DNA from: Conidiobolus incongruus B7586 | Taxonomy: Eukaryota; Entomophthoromycota; Entomophthoromycetes; Entomophthorales; Conidiobolaceae | Reading direction: 5' to 3' | Assembly (NCBI GenBank): GCA_000697335.1 | Contig: JNEM01012434.1 | Span: forward strand, 1-35,813 | DNA length: 35,813 nt | Shown here: positions 21,869-32,857 of the stretch, one piece after another | Layout: the number at the start of each line of letters is the position of its first letter | Position numbering within the stretch: the stretch's first letter is position 1 | The notes under the pieces: generated by a model | What the model was told of the DNA's origin: nothing | Database searches by the model: none | What the model saw: only the letters and a program-made list of their open reading frames with translations | Made by a program: the position numbers and the translations under genes

Positions 21869-24220
21869 GTAATAACCCATTCAAATTTTAATAACATTAG
21901 TAAGTTTAGCTCAAGTCTAATGACTTTAATATTAATAATCAAATTAATAAGCTATATGTCAAAGATTTTAAATTATTAGTTAAATTTTTAAAAATAATCA
22001 ATAACAATCAAATATTTTTCATTTACTTATCATATACTTTTTCACTTAGGTCAAGACCGATATAATGGTTAATAGTACTAATTGGTGTTGTTTTTAATAG
22101 GAACTATCACTAGTATTAGAAATTATAGTTGAAATACCCTGTTTTTAAAATTAATATTTAACTTGGTTTGGTTAGTATTTATCAGATTTTTGATATTTGT
22201 ACAATATTTATTATATCAATTGATTAAATCATTATTTTAAGTATTTAATTGCGATTTCAGGTTTCATTTATTTAATATAAAGTGATTAATAACCTTTTTG
22301 ATTCAGTTTATAATTGATCTTAGTTTAAAAATATGATAATAGCATAAATAATAATTGTACCAAATATTGTATATACATAACTATTTGGAGTATTAGTCAA
22401 GTTTAATTATTTTATATAGATATAAAATATTTAAATTTAGAAATATCGAAATAACTATAAATTTTAATAACCAATTATTATAATGATATTAATAATAATA
22501 ATAAAAAATAATCAAGATGATGTAATTGAAATTGATTAATTTTTTTAATCAATTAATGATATCCTTTACTATTTTTATTTTGTTGCCATTTTGCACAACC
22601 AACGTGAAAGTTGCACAAAATTTCAAAAATTTAGCTGATTTCTTGTAGCGTAATAATTAGTTTTTTCTTGAAAAAAAATTAAAATGATTTACCTAGACTA
22701 TATATGATATTACTTTAATGAAGTTCCTGAGATTTCAAACGATAATCACTCAAGCACATATCCAATAGAAGAATAAATTAAATTACATTGATTATGAGAA
22801 CTTGCTGAATTTAATATTAATCAAAATTTACCAAAGTTCATTGGAAATTAAAACTATGGAAATATTGGCATTATATACATATAATGAAACAATATCATTG
22901 AAAGAAATTGTGTGGTGAAAATATATATGTGGGTATAATTATAAATTTTAAAAATATGATGATAAACTGAAATAATATTGTCTGACTTTTTGGTCAAATA
23001 TTCAAAATAGAAAAAAGTTATAAATTTGAGTTTTAGAATATGAATGGATTTTGATAAGTTAGGATTAGCTTTACTAAAATGAATTTTGTATTAAAATACA
23101 GATTGAAACTAAAATAATTATATATTATTGAACGTTATTCTAAATTACTATAATTTTTAGAATTTTATATCATTATTTTTACCGACTTTAACCAATTTTT
23201 GATAATTTTACTATTTACATTAATATTAATTTTTTATAAAATTATATTGAACCTTCTAAAATATACATCTCGATATAAATATCACAAAAAATGCACTTTA
23301 TATTGAAAATGTACTTGAATTAATAAATTGGTGTATATTCATTGAAAAAACAATTTAATTGGTTGATCAAATTTAATGGAATGTTAATTCATCTGTCAAA
23401 TGATATTAATCTGAAAAGTGAAACATTATTTTAAATTTAAAATCAAGCTCTAATTAATATATTAGAATCGATCTTTCCTTGTAGCAGTATTTAGTTATAA
23501 TCATTATTCTATATTATATAATTCAAATATCAAATATACTTCGAGCAAATTTAAGATAAAATCTTTGAAAATATATAACGAGTAAATTACATTTTTAATT
23601 GTTATCAAAAAATTCAATATCTATTATAACTATGATATAAAATTGTTATTAGTCATGTATGATATGTTAGTATATTTTTAGATGGAATATTCATAGTTTA
23701 TTATATCCGATTCTATCATAGCTTTCTCCTTTTATAGTAGTTCAAATAATATATCTTCTAAACTTTCCTTATTAAAATTTATTTAATATAAAATGTAAAT
23801 TGTTGTTTATCATTATTTGTTATTTTGTTTAGTATACTTATAGAGTATATTTAATAATTGATCAAATATACTTATCTTTGATTATACCAGTGATACATGT
23901 ATTAGTCATAAACTCATTAAATCGTAAATAATTATTTTAATTCTTATATGGATAGAAAATTTTAAATATCAGATAATATAATTATATTATATATTCAATA
24001 ATTATAATAATATTATTTTATTAACTTTGATTTAATAGTATATTATGTACATTAGCCATAAAAGTTATTAAATTATTTGAAATATACATTATTAATAAAA
24101 GAAATTTAATGTTAAACACTGTTAATATATATATTGTGAGCTATTATATATTATATTTAATGTTTTTTCCAATTAATAAACAAATATTCAGAAAAATTTA
24201 TAAAATATTATAAAATAATA
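21869..24220. other. AT-rich intergenic, nothing recognised
   Basis: 2.35 kb between the duplicated block and the mariner element. Two TTGCACAA direct repeats near 22593-22620 are the only local irregularity seen; their meaning is unknown. TA at 24219-24220 is the left target-site copy of the mariner. Confidence 0.55.
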
Positions 24221-25527
24221 TTACCTTGAATTTAAAGTAATGGGAAATTTTTTAATTTCTGATTTTTCAAACATATTATTAGTTTGTAATAAATAAATAT
24301 ATACAAAGTTAATAGGAAATTATATATATTTAAAATATATATATATAATAATTTTTTTGATTAAAAAATTAACTTTTTAAAATTGGTTGTTTAATTTAAT
24401 CATGCTTAAACTAAATAGTAATCATCAAAAGTTTTTTATTTTAGTATTAGTAAAATTTAACCATAAACCATCTAAAATTATTTAAAATTTATAAGCAGCT
24501 TTTAGTAATAAAGTATTATTTAAATTAAAAATTTATTACTAGGTAAATTATTTTAAAGCTAAAAAAAACTATCTAATACTTACTAAAATCTAAAAAACCA
24601 ACTTTAACTATTACTTTTTTAATTATTAATAGAGTGAAGAAATATATTGAAAAACACCTTTTTATTTTAGTTAAAGAATTATCTAAACACTTTAATATTA
24701 GTTTTATAAGTATTTTATATATATTAAAGTTTAAACTCAAATTAATAAATAAAAATATAAAATAAATACTTTATAATTTAACTAAAGCTTAAAAAAAACT
24801 AGAGTAATTATTGTTAAATAAAACTTACTAAAATATTATTAGAAGCTTAAACTTTTATAGTGAATAATTACAATTGATGAATCTTAGATTTTTATATATA
24901 ATCTTTTATTAAAACACAAATTAAAATGTTAGATTAAGCTAAATCAACCCCCTCTATAAATCCCTTTAAATAAATATTTTGTTAATAAGTGAATATTAAT
25001 TATTATAATAGATTATAATATTATATGCTATGCTTATTTAGTTTTTAAAAGAAAATTCATTAATAGTAAACTTTATATTGTTTTTTTTTAAATAAAAGTA
25101 TTTTTAATTAGTGTTCTCAATATAATTTAAGAAAACCTATTATTTTGCATAATAATTATAAAATAGATAAATCTAAAGTTATAAAAAACTTTCTAATTAA
25201 AAATAACTGGAAAAAACTACTATATCTAGTATACTCTTTAGATTATAACCTATGTAATTATAATTACTTTAGGTCATTAAAAAACCAACTTACAAGAAAG
25301 AAAATTTCTACAAGAAAATTTAATTGGTTTATAGAATATTATATTAGACTTTAATAAAAATAATTATTTTTTAGGTGTTAAACCTTTGCTAAAAATATAG
25401 CAAAAAATTATTAATAATAAAAGAAACTATTAAATCTATAATATATATTCATTTTTATATATTATATATTAAAATATTTATTTATTTTGAATTGCAAACA
25501 ATTGCTATTATTTAAAATATAGAGTAA
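24221..25527 (+). mobile_element. Decayed Tc1/mariner-type DNA transposon, full length
   Basis: About 1.3 kb, flanked by TA on both sides (24219-24220 and 25528-25529). Imperfect terminal inverted repeats begin TTACCTTGAATTT on the left and TTACTCTATATTT on the right (read inward). The right end matches the end of the related element at 35279 (TTACTCTGCATTT...AATGGGAA). The plus-strand transposase is heavily decayed with many stops. The first catalytic aspartate is recognisable in TIDES near 24873. The second (HDN in the relative) is now HNN near 25148, and the third (CDYN) is CNYN near 25252-25264. Relative to the better copy, changes are mostly C-to-T and G-to-A, often at CpA/TpG. Inactive. 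Confidence 0.85.
25145..25354 (+). pseudogene. Remnant of the mariner transposase catalytic region
   Basis: An open stretch of 69 codons corresponding to the C-terminal catalytic part of the transposase, from the former HDN motif to beyond the former SPDYNPCDYN motif. Both catalytic aspartates are replaced by asparagine through G-to-A changes, so the protein could not be active. Confidence 0.75.
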
Positions 25528-25529
25528 TA

Positions 25530-26292
25530 TTTTAGAAACTCAATTTTATTTACAAAATCCAAAATAATATAAATCAAAATATTTTCATCAATGTACCAAA
25601 TTTTATCTTTAAATATTACAATATATTATTATTTAACTTAGGTTATATATTACAATTAATTATTAACATATGATTAAACAGGGTAATCAAAATTGGTTCA
25701 TTTTATTGATTAAATATATTCATTTTAAATACCTCAAAGAATTAATTTAAATTGTCATATAATTCTATTATATATAAAGTACAACTGTTATCATCTAAAA
25801 ATATAAGTTAAATTATAATATGATATATAAGGTCAACTATATTTCAATAACCATATAATTTAAATTTATTTAATTTTAATTTGAAATTCATTAAATTGAT
25901 TCTCAATGGCTGTAATATGTAATAATAATTAAAATATGAAATTTTATAAATTTAAAAATAATTATTAATATTGTGAAAATCATGTTAAGGTGGTATATAT
26001 GAATATAATTTATAACAAAGGCTGTGAAGGGGGTATATTTATAAAGATATTGATTAAAATATAAATAGAAATGATCCAAAGATTATATTAATAATTTTTA
26101 AATCATTAAACATCATTTTTATTTTTATTAATAAAAGCTAGCATAATTTGAAAAAAAAATTCGTTGATTCCTATTAGCATATCATTTATTTCATGTTTTT
26201 TTATCACAAGTAAAATTTGCTATATAATCTAGAATCCCAAAATATTTTATTAATTATATGAAAATTTCATGAATTGATACTGATAATGAAAA
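25530..26292. other. AT-rich intergenic, nothing recognised
   Basis: Spacer between the mariner and the second duplicated block. The last about 60 bp show weak similarity to the sequence left of copy 1. Confidence 0.55.
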
Positions 26293-26319
26293 CTAATTAA
26301 TAAAATTTTATTAAATATT

Positions 26320-26781
26320 CTAACCGCAAGTGGCATATTGGAATTTGGCACAATTTTCATCTTCAAAAATTAATACCAAACGATCTGGGCGATACATTCT
26401 ATCAAGAATATCACAGGAAGTGTAGAATTCCTTCTTAACATCAGTCTCAAGCTTATTGCCAGCACTGAACTTGGTTCCATCACGAGTAGTTTGGTGCAAT
26501 TTAAGAGTCCAGTATTTCTCATCACAATCAGCATCAGGTCTATTGTAACGTTGGTCTAGTTCTTTGCTTTTCTTAACACTATCAGCAATACCAGGATATC
26601 TGGAAATCAATTCTTGAGCGCTTAAGTTCTTTAAATCTTCTGGTTTATTGGGAAGGGAAGGCTTATGGTTGGAGTCATCGGGGAATACGATTCTATCGTT
26701 GTTATTGTTGTTTTGTGATCTGTCATTACGGATGGCACCGATAGCAGACAATCCAGCTAAAACAAAAAGACTAAATTTCAT
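26320..26781 (-). CDS. Small secreted four-cysteine protein (SSP-B), identical to SSP-A
   Basis: 153 residues, identical to SSP-A at protein and DNA level including about 370 bp of upstream sequence. Signal peptide, Asn run, amphipathic segment and four-cysteine domain (Cys86, 123, 144, 152) are therefore as in SSP-A. Both genes should be expressed alike and add dosage. Identity inside otherwise diverged flanks points to recent gene conversion rather than a simple recent tandem duplication; an assembly artefact must also be considered. Its neighbours are a decayed mariner downstream of its 3' end and a decayed Harbinger-like element beyond its promoter. Confidence 0.85.
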   Translation of the reverse strand: MKFSLFVLAGLSAIGAIRNDRSQNNNNNDRIVFPDDSNHKPSLPNKPEDLKNLSAQELISRYPGIADSVKKSKELDQRYNRPDADCDEKYWTLKLHQTTRDGTKFSAGNKLETDVKKEFYTSCDILDRMYRPDRLVLIFEDENCAKFQYATCG

Positions 26782-26841
26782 TTTTACTTATAATAGACAA
26801 ATATATTTTCTTGATAATATTGTAATAGCAGGCGTCTTACA

Positions 26842-26854
26842 ATATATATATATA
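26842..26854 (-). promoter_or_regulatory. TATA tract of SSP-B
   Basis: The same TA run as in SSP-A, 61-73 bp upstream of the ATG at 26781. Confidence 0.45.
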
Positions 26855-26890
26855 ACTCAATCGACATTCAATGCAATGATAAATATGCAG

Positions 26891-26930
26891 TGTAATTCCA
26901 ATATCTTGGCCCCGAGACATTCTTCGGAAT
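26891..26930 (-). promoter_or_regulatory. Conserved upstream block of SSP-B (CCG-N10-CGG core)
   Basis: Identical to the block upstream of SSP-A because it lies inside the converted tract; independent conservation evidence comes only from SSP-C. Confidence 0.5.
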
Positions 26931-27152
26931 ATACAGTATACATTAAGTACAAAATTAATGGAAAAGATTGTCAGTTTTGCAATCTTAAAATATCTGTAAT
27001 TTCCTTAACTGATTGTTCAATCATTATGATTATACCAGTTCTGTGACAATTTGCCACGCGATTTTTGAATTTACCTTTTTAAGATATTTCGGTTAATTTT
27101 TATTTGATTTTTATCTTAATTATTATGTTTGCATACATCCGAAATAAGATAC

Positions 27153-27991
27153 ATAATAACTAATATCAATTTTCAAAATTTAGCCCAAATTTCAAATTTG
27201 TAAATGAACAATTCATTTAAAATCTTATACTAATTTATGAATTATTTCAATTACCGAATACAAATATTCAACATCTAAAAATGAATATTATCAATAAGTT
27301 GAGTTATTCCTACTTCTATCAAATACATTGCTTTTCTTTCAATTAACACTATGTACATAAGATCACGAAAACATTTTTAAATATTCTCATTAAATCATTA
27401 ATTTTTAACTTTATTTGGTTAAAATTATCCCGAATTATCTTTTCACAAACAAATCATATTCCAAACTAACAAGTTGAATATATACTGGATTTAATAGTGT
27501 TTTAATATTTATTTGATTTTTCATTTTTTATAGGTATTTATATTTTGGTAAATTGCGCAATAAGGTATAGTCGAATTTATATGGATGTTATATATATATT
27601 AATACTTTATTTCTATATTTTCAGAATCAAATATTATTAAATATTTTTTATACAGAATAGCATTGTACTTCCAATCAAAGTTCATTATGCATAGAGTACC
27701 TCAATAATAGATTATTTTGATGTATTTATAGCACAACAAACCTTTATAAGTCGTAATAATTCATTATTATCATCATCATACAAATCTTTCTTTTGATTAT
27801 TAATTTATTTCTCCTTTTAGTCAATGAATATTAAATAATTGAACGAAATTCGGAAAAATGAATAACTAATACAATATTTTTGCATTATTATGAATATTTT
27901 GAAAATTCATGTTTGAACAGTTTATAACAAAAAAGCCTTTATCATATTTAAAGTATAAAAAAGCTATACAGTATATCCTAAAATACATATT
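27153..27991. other. AT-rich intergenic, nothing recognised
   Basis: Spacer between the duplicated block and the left end of the Harbinger-like element. The first few tens of bases are weakly similar to the right flank of copy 1. Confidence 0.55.
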
Positions 27992-28032
27992 GGGCCAACT
28001 CAAATCTGTCCCACTTTTTCCAATTTTCAGTT

Positions 28033-28128
28033 TGACCAATTTTGGTTTTTGAAAAAATTGGTCACCCAGCCAAAAAAATCAAAAAAATTGGTCATAAAAA
28101 AATAGCTTACCAATTTTTTCAATTCATA
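28033..28128. repeat. Subterminal ACCAATTTT repeats of the Harbinger-like element
   Basis: Four copies of ACCAATTTT or its complement AAAATTGGT within about 95 bp of the left end, in alternating orientation. Possible binding sites for the element's own DNA-binding protein or transposase (inferred). Confidence 0.5.
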
Positions 28129-28304
28129 AAATCCACCTGTTTTCTCCCATAAACTATGAAAATAAAGCTAAAAGTATATCATTGCATTTCACAGCAGTGT
28201 GACTTTATTTTATATCAATTAAACAACTTTTATTTTGTGTTGGATATCACACAAATTTACTAACAAAAACACCATTTTTAAGCTTTATCTTGTTTTTTTC
28301 TCTT

Positions 28305-29015
28305 ATGTCATCTATTATTAATATTAGTAACAATAATAAAGGCTCCCTTGAACCACATTTAATAGAAGCTATACTTAATTGGTTGAGGCAAGAAAAAAAC
28401 TATGAATCCTAGTGTTTTAACAAGTCAAATGCTTTTTTTCAAATATACAACTCTATCCCTATTTTAGAAGGAGTAGATTGTTTGAAGTTAAAAAAGAAGC
28501 TTGATAAAATATTTAATCATATAAAAACTCTCATTCACAAATTTAAAGCTGCTGAACAAATTCTAACAAGTAAACAATATAATAGAAATAGTCCTTTGTT
28601 TACAATAGTTAATGTTATTATAACACAAGATAATTTAATTTTTAAAACCTCTAATATAGCTCCTATAACCTCTTTATTATATAACTAATTTCACTATAAG
28701 GAATTAAATGCTTTAGGTAATAAAGAATAAAGTAGTAGCTTTTACCTTTAGTTATCTCCTTCAAGTGAAAGCTCTAGAAGTGTAAAAAACAATGAAAAAA
28801 AAGGAAAAATACCTAATTTTCCCTTTTCCTTAAAGTTATCAAAGAAAGCATATAAGTGCAAAATGAAATCTTAAGACAATAGATTAAGATACAGCAACTA
28901 CAAGAAGAATATCAGTTATAATTGTTAGAACAACAACAATTTTTAATAGAAAAACTTTTACAATTAATTCAAAGGAATTTTGAAAAGAGTAATTAGATTA
29001 TATAATTTTTATTAC
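28305..29015 (+). pseudogene. Decayed Myb/SANT-like accessory protein of the Harbinger-like element
   Basis: One frame from ATG at 28305 can be followed for over 200 codons with several stops. The first part (LIEAILNWLRQEKNYES, then SNAFFQIYNSIP, then a Lys-rich helix HIKTLIHKFKAAEQILTS) has the spacing of the Myb/SANT-like domain often found in these two-gene elements. A Ser/Lys-rich middle and a Gln/Asn-rich, coiled-coil-like end follow. The longest uninterrupted part is 28482-28688. The family assignment is by pattern only; its position opposite a Harbinger-type transposase supports it. Confidence 0.55.
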
Positions 29016-29149
29016 CAAACAAAATATAATTAAAAAAATATATTTAAAATAGTTAACCAAGTGTTAGTTTATGATAACATTGCTACTTGTGATTTATTTA
29101 ATTTAGCAAAGTCATTATGTGTGTTGATTATATTTTGTTTATTATCATC

Positions 29150-30327
29150 AACATTAATATTTTCACTAGTTTTTTTTTCAATTCTTTTTTTTTAAATTAT
29201 AATCTTGTTTATTAAAAGAAATAAAGTTGTAAAGAAAAGTAGTTATATATATAAGTGTAGCAATAAACTAATAAGCTTCTGCATTTTGTATATAATAAGA
29301 TAATAACCTTAAACAAAGAAAGATAGCTTTCTAGATACTAAAGATTCTTTCTACTATAGATTACCTTTCATTATATGTAATATTAAATTCCTCTATTTTT
29401 TGTTTTATAGAGGGAAAGGTAACTTCAATCTAATTTTTTTAAAATAAAATAACTATAAATTTATTATTAGTATAACCTATAAAAAATACAAATTAAATAT
29501 ATTTATTTGCTATTGATAATAAATTAAATTAAGTATAAAATAATTATATTATTTACTATTATCTATAAGAATATAATTTCCTTGTTTAAAGTATTTATTT
29601 AATTAATTGAATAATTTAAATGCTTTTAAAATACTAGAGTCATAATATAATCTAGGTTTCTTAAACTCAAAATATATAAATCTATTCAAAGATAATATAA
29701 CATCTATATATTAAATGCTGTATATGTTTTTTTGTTGTAATATAACTATATGTAAAATATAAGCTGATCTTCAAGTATAATATAACTACCATCTAAGTAA
29801 CCAATATAGTTATTAAAGAAAGGTTGTTCTAAATAAGATTCCTTTATATTATAATAATTTTCTAGCTAAACTATTTAATCTTCTAGTTTTTCTCTAATAG
29901 AATATATTACTCTTTTAATGTACAAAATAACAATTCCTTCTCCTATTCAGAACTTTTCAGCTATATCTTTTAAACATGCTTTTTTGTGACCCAGTTAGTA
30001 AAGTGTAACTATTAACTGAGTTTCTAAAGATACTTGATTTCCTTAATAAGAAGAAATGAAATTCATATGTGACTGTAAAATATTAGCAAATTGGAAAAAC
30101 TTAGCTTTTGGTATCTTTATCCATCTTTTGAAATCATTTTCTTCAAAAGGAAGTTCACATATAGACTATTATAGCAAGTATAATGTATATAGCAAGTGTG
30201 GAGATATATATCTTGAGGTTTTTAGTTCATATAATAATCCTAAAATTACTAGATCATTTATGTTCTCATCAAAGTCAACCATAATGTGGGTAATAAGGAA
30301 CTCTACTGTTTTTTCTATGCTAGGCAT
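29150..30327 (-). pseudogene. Decayed Harbinger-type DDE transposase
   Basis: A minus-strand frame beginning at the ATG at 30327 (MPSIEKTVEFLI). A helix-turn-helix-like part is visible (LETQLIVTLY, then LGHKKACLKDIAEKF, then GEGIVILYIKRVI). Next come a first acidic motif in NNYIGYLDGSYI near 29800, a second in GNYILID near 29560, and the glutamate motif IVERIFSI near 29350, followed by RLLSYYIQNAEAY. These correspond to the DDE_Tnp_4-type catalytic triad. At least ten in-frame stops and a probable frameshift before the last motif make it non-functional. Several stops look like Trp, Arg or Gln codons changed by C-to-T or G-to-A. The plus-strand open frame at 30056-30340 is its antisense shadow. 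Confidence 0.75.
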
Positions 30328-30545
30328 AACAAAAAAATAAAACTAGTGAAGTAATTTAGATAAATACTATATATTTTTTAGTTTGAGAAGAGGAATACTT
30401 TATTATTAATTATTTTAAGACTTTAGAGTTAATTATGGGAAAACATCACTGAATTTTCTTTTTGGGACACATTTGAGCACATTTTTAACATTTTTCAAAA
30501 AAATCAGGAAAATTAGGAATCAGGACAGATTTGAGCTAGCCTATT

Positions 30546-32339
30546 ATATCTTTTAAATGAATAGCTATTGGACAAATTCATATACAACTATTGAACAATG
30601 AATTGAATGAATTAAATGAATTAAATTTGACATGTTTTAATAGTGAGCTAAAATTATTAAACTAATAACTTGAATAAAGAATTCATAATCAAAATATATA
30701 TATATATGATGCTATTCATGATCTTATAATTTTCAAATTAAATAACATGTAATTTTTTTGACAAAAATGAGTTATAAATTTATACAAAAACTTTTATATA
30801 ATAATATTTTTTAAAGTGTTATTCCATCATATGACATTTCACATTGTTATATAAAACAAAACATTATTAAATTTTATCTGAGATGTTAACCCTTAGGGAG
30901 TCAGATATTTTTATATTATCAGTTTTCACTAACCAATCCAATAATAGCCAATATATACCCAATATCAGAAACTTAATTTTATGATAATTCAAAATTATAT
31001 CACTGAATCGTTTTATACATATTATAATTAAACATTGCATAGTTTATTATTTGAAATTGGATATTTGATTGACAAAAATAAACATAATTATTAAATTTAA
31101 CACTTTATTATGACATATTCTATAAAATTGATTGATTAAATATTGACAACATTATCCATAACTCAAACTAAATTCCTAATATATATTTTTGTGATATCAA
31201 AAATACTCTGAATTATACTTTTTATGGTTAATTAAATATTGATGTTAAAATAATATTTTTTGAATTTATCTTTGTGAGAATTGAAATTTTAAGGTAATTC
31301 TAGATATAATGCCATATATTAAAACACGAAAAGGGTTTTCTAAATGAAATACAATTAAAAAAGTTGGTTAAGAAATCAATTTAATGTAAATCATAAACTA
31401 GTTTCAATGCTGTTAAAATATCTTACAAATTTATTATAAATGAGAGTTGTATGCACCAAAGGTTTATTTTGTTGATATTATCATATACTATTGGGAATAT
31501 GAATAAGTTGTATATTTAATTATACTAAAATCATATTATACTAATAAACATTTGACATAATAATGCTATTTAAATTAAAATTATTAGATAATAATTTAAT
31601 GTTTATATCGAAATATTTTTTTACTGATATATCAAAAAATTTTTATTTTAATGTTTTTTGTCAGGTAGACAAAATAAATAAAAAATATTAATTTTGTCGA
31701 CTTGACTGGGTAGTACTATTTTAAAAGTGAGCAATTATAGATTAAATAATGCTTAATATTGGTGATATATTATGCAAAAGTGCATTATAATATACAAATG
31801 TTTAAGAAAATTTATAATTAATATCAAATTCCACCAAATGGATAACAATATATGAGATTTATTACAATGATTGAATCTATTGAATTTGATTTTCAGTGGT
31901 TGTGATAAGTATAAAATGTTTTACTCTTCTACTTGTATGATTATAAATTATATTATTTCCAAATATTTTGAAATACATATATATTAATATATTTCAGAAT
32001 TTATACAATTTCAGTCGCAATATACGTGATATAATGTTGGTTAAAATGCTATTGTAGTTGATTCCATAATTAATCATAAAATTCTTTTTTAAAAATGTTT
32101 ATTGAAATCGAATATTTCAGAATAAAATTTTTAGGAATATAATTGGAAATAAAATTAATTGAAGAATTGATCAATCTCTATAACTGATGTATGTGAAAAT
32201 TTTCGGTATAGCAATCCTCTCTTGAAATGAGAGATTATTTATTCTCTAATATATGATCAGCGATATTAAACTGATCAGAATATATGTAGTATACAGCCAT
32301 AATAAAATATAAAATTAATCAAAAATTTTATTAAAAATT
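30546..32339. other. AT-rich intergenic with one hairpin
   Basis: 1.8 kb of AT-rich spacer. Apart from the inverted repeat at 31660-31706, listed separately, no feature was recognised. Confidence 0.55.
31660..31706. repeat. Short inverted repeat (hairpin)
   Basis: The 16 bp arm gtcaggtagacaaaat pairs with attttgtcgacttgac with two mismatches across a 15 bp AT spacer. The arms are richer in G+C than the surroundings. It could be a regulatory or structural hairpin, a remnant of element ends, or chance. Confidence 0.4.
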
Positions 32340-32801
32340 TTAACCACAAGTAGCATATTGGAATTTGACACACTTATCATCTTCGAAAATTAATACCAAA
32401 CGATCTGGGCGATACATTCTATCAATGAATTCACAAGAAGTGTAGAATTCCTTCTTAACATCAGTCTCAAGCTTATTGCCAGCACTGAACTTGGTTCCAT
32501 CACGAGTAGTTTGGTGCAATTTAAGAGTCCAGTATTTCTCATCACAATCAGCATCAGGTCTATTGTAACGTTGGTCTAGTGCTTTGTTTTTCTTAACACC
32601 ATCTGCAATACCAGGATATCTGGAAAGCAATTCTTGAGCGCTTAAGTTCTTCAAATCTTCTGGTTTATTGGGAAGGGAAGGCTTATTGTTGGAGTCATCG
32701 GGGAATACGATTCTATTGTTGTTATTGTTGTTTTGTGATCTGTCATTACGGATGGCACCGATAGCAGACAATCCGACTAAAACCAAAAGACTGAACTTCA
32801 T
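32340..32801 (-). CDS. Small secreted four-cysteine protein (SSP-C)
   Basis: 153 residues, colinear with SSP-A/B and differing at 14 positions by eye. Signal peptide at 1-16, Asn run extended by one, and all four cysteines (86, 123, 144, 152) are kept. Differences cluster at the ends of the gene, while residues 75-122 are identical even at DNA level (32437-32580 matches 21133-21276). Outside that tract about 24 differences occur in roughly 315 coding bases. A TATA-like element lies 57-66 bp upstream, and the CCG-N10-CGG block 107-146 bp upstream. Function unknown, as for the other members; the three near copies probably act as interchangeable or slightly diversified exported proteins. Confidence 0.85.
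   Translation of the reverse strand: MKFSLLVLVGLSAIGAIRNDRSQNNNNNNRIVFPDDSNNKPSLPNKPEDLKNLSAQELLSRYPGIADGVKKNKALDQRYNRPDADCDEKYWTLKLHQTTRDGTKFSAGNKLETDVKKEFYTSCEFIDRMYRPDRLVLIFEDDKCVKFQYATCG
32437..32580. repeat. 144 bp tract identical in SSP-A, SSP-B and SSP-C
   Basis: Matches 21133-21276 and 26417-26560 without a difference, including all synonymous positions, although the rest of SSP-C differs from the other two by about 7-8%. Confidence 0.85.
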
Positions 32802-32857
32802 TATTGATTATAATAGATTATATTTACTTGTGAGTATGGTAGATGACTTGTAGCTGA

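Larger units (their letters stand above)
26293..27152. repeat. 860 bp duplicated block, copy 2
   Basis: The partner of 21009-21868. I compared every line of the two blocks and found no difference. One mismatch and a 7 bp match follow on the right before similarity is largely lost. Confidence 0.9.
27992..30542. mobile_element. Decayed PIF/Harbinger-like DNA transposon
   Basis: About 2.55 kb. The left end GGGCCAACTCAAATCTGTCC pairs with the right end read inward, AGGCTAGCTCAAATCTGTCC; similarity continues for about 35 bp. Flanking ATT (27989-27991 and 30543-30545) is a plausible 3 bp target duplication, though TATT can also be read. It carries two convergent, decayed genes: a Myb/SANT-like protein on the plus strand and a DDE transposase on the minus strand, which is the two-gene layout known for Harbinger elements. 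Subterminal ACCAATTTT motifs in both orientations occupy 28033-28128. Inactive; many stops in both genes. Confidence 0.8.

Noticed and set aside
22590-22625. TTGCACAA direct repeats with partial inverted symmetry
   Set aside because: Only two copies, short, and no neighbouring gene or element end; kept as a note within the intergenic entry.
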